Source of the DNA: Sulfurovum sp. FS08-3
GTDB taxonomy: Bacteria > Campylobacterota > Campylobacteria > Campylobacterales > Sulfurovaceae
NCBI GenBank assembly: GCA_000830175.1
Contig: JQIS01000001.1
Coordinates: 221,482 to 285,481 of the forward strand
DNA length: 64,000 nt
Reading direction: 5' to 3'
Under the pieces are notes generated by a model. It was not told the DNA's origin. It did not search any database and saw only the letters and a program-made list of their open reading frames with translations. How positions within the stretch are numbered: position 1 is the first letter of the stretch; each line of letters starts with the position of its first letter. Position numbers and translations under genes: made by a program. This document shows, in pieces, positions 63,647 through 64,000 of the stretch.

Positions 63647-64000
63647 ATGAAAAAAAATCTATGGACACTTTTATTTTTAACCCTTCTCTCTTTTGGCTCT
63701 CAAGGCGGAGCAAAACTTGCCAAAGAGACAAAAGATGAAGCATTGGTTGAAAATAGTTTAGAGGTATCCAAAGTGATTCAATTGGACATTTTTGAGGACA
63801 AACAACTGCTCTTATTTATTCAAGAGATCAAAACAAGCATTGCTACACACAATTGGAGTGCTTTTATTGATTTGTGTTCGAGCGAACATTACAAAACTCA
63901 AGTAAACGATAGTGGCATGAGTGCTACACAATACATCGCCGAAGCCATTGGAGTACACCATCAAGAGAATACTATTTTTGAAGAGGGTGAGAGCAAAATC
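63647..64000 (+). CDS. secreted protein of unknown function (partial)
   Basis: The first 118 codons of a gene that runs off the right edge. It begins MKKNLWTLLFLTLLSFGSQG, a Sec signal peptide, then a charged region and VIQLDIFEDKQLLLFIQEIK and NWSAFIDLCSSEHY, which suggests a small helical domain for coping with or binding something in the periplasm. No family was recognised. TTAGGAG precedes the ATG. Confidence 0.7.
   Translation, partial: MKKNLWTLLFLTLLSFGSQGGAKLAKETKDEALVENSLEVSKVIQLDIFEDKQLLLFIQEIKTSIATHNWSAFIDLCSSEHYKTQVNDSGMSATQYIAEAIGVHHQENTIFEEGESKI

Overview
The window comes from a free-living-type member of the Campylobacterota (Epsilonproteobacteria). Four observations support this. 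The gene order gatC..cvpA-fur-lysS-glyA-SPOR matches the Campylobacter order. The order recA-eno-FtsB-like is typical of the group. A futalosine-pathway menaquinone gene (mqnD) is present. A 6S-like RNA lies directly upstream of purD. Promoters mostly show a clear TATAAT -10 box with no good -35 box, as expected for this group. No rRNA, tRNA or CRISPR array was found. Genus is not resolved; a Sulfurovum/Sulfurimonas-like organism is an inference.

Positions 1-14615 hold a surface-glycan locus bracketed by Kdo genes: kdsA (partial), kdsD and kdsB. Between them lie an ABC-2 polysaccharide exporter permease without an adjacent ATPase, a sulfotransferase fused to a 14-residue tandem-repeat coiled coil, two very large multidomain glycosyltransferases (1513 and 829 aa), and an MBOAT plus AlgJ/AlgX-like O-acetylation pair.

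Positions 14622-22544 are mainly housekeeping genes on the minus strand: trpE, a SPOR protein, glyA, lysS with a zinc-ribbon-like tail, fur, cvpA, pilT, an ArsC-like gene and gatC. Positions 22607-26408 are accessory. A cassette is flanked by a duplicated 3' end of a radical SAM gene; it holds a PPC-like fragment, a lipoprotein and REP-like hairpins. Beyond the radical SAM gene is a two-gene ATPase plus HNH nuclease operon resembling Septu (PtuA/PtuB). Positions 26430-31183 carry purF, dapB, trxB and two unknown membrane proteins.

Positions 31307-34290 hold the rpsP-khpA-rimM-trmD-rplS ribosome operon, split by an oppositely oriented Phd/YefM-PIN toxin-antitoxin cassette with its own consensus promoter. 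A strong hairpin leader precedes rpsP. Positions 34432-42421 carry a diguanylate cyclase, dapF, the recA-eno-FtsB group, mqnD, a Uma2 gene pair and murB. Positions 42562-45455 hold a secreted protein with eight bacterial N-glycosylation sequons, a second Uma2 gene and a graveyard of pseudogenes that includes the first 20 codons of a Wzt-type ATPase.

Positions 45472-51928 form a minus-strand run of suhB, a DksA-like gene, a nucleotidyltransferase, a HEPN-like gene, an AAA-ATPase/nuclease and an enlarged ligA. The ligA gene has a compositionally distinct 3' half encoding a duplicated HhH region and a WYL-like module. Positions 52130-58841 hold 6S RNA, purD, an RDD protein, lptD, a HI0933-type flavoprotein and a dicarboxylate/amino-acid symporter. 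Positions 59057-63402 hold a signalling cluster: a GAF-receiver protein, a hybrid kinase, a free-standing copy of the kinase tail, and a Roadblock/LC7 protein. The window ends inside a small secreted protein gene.
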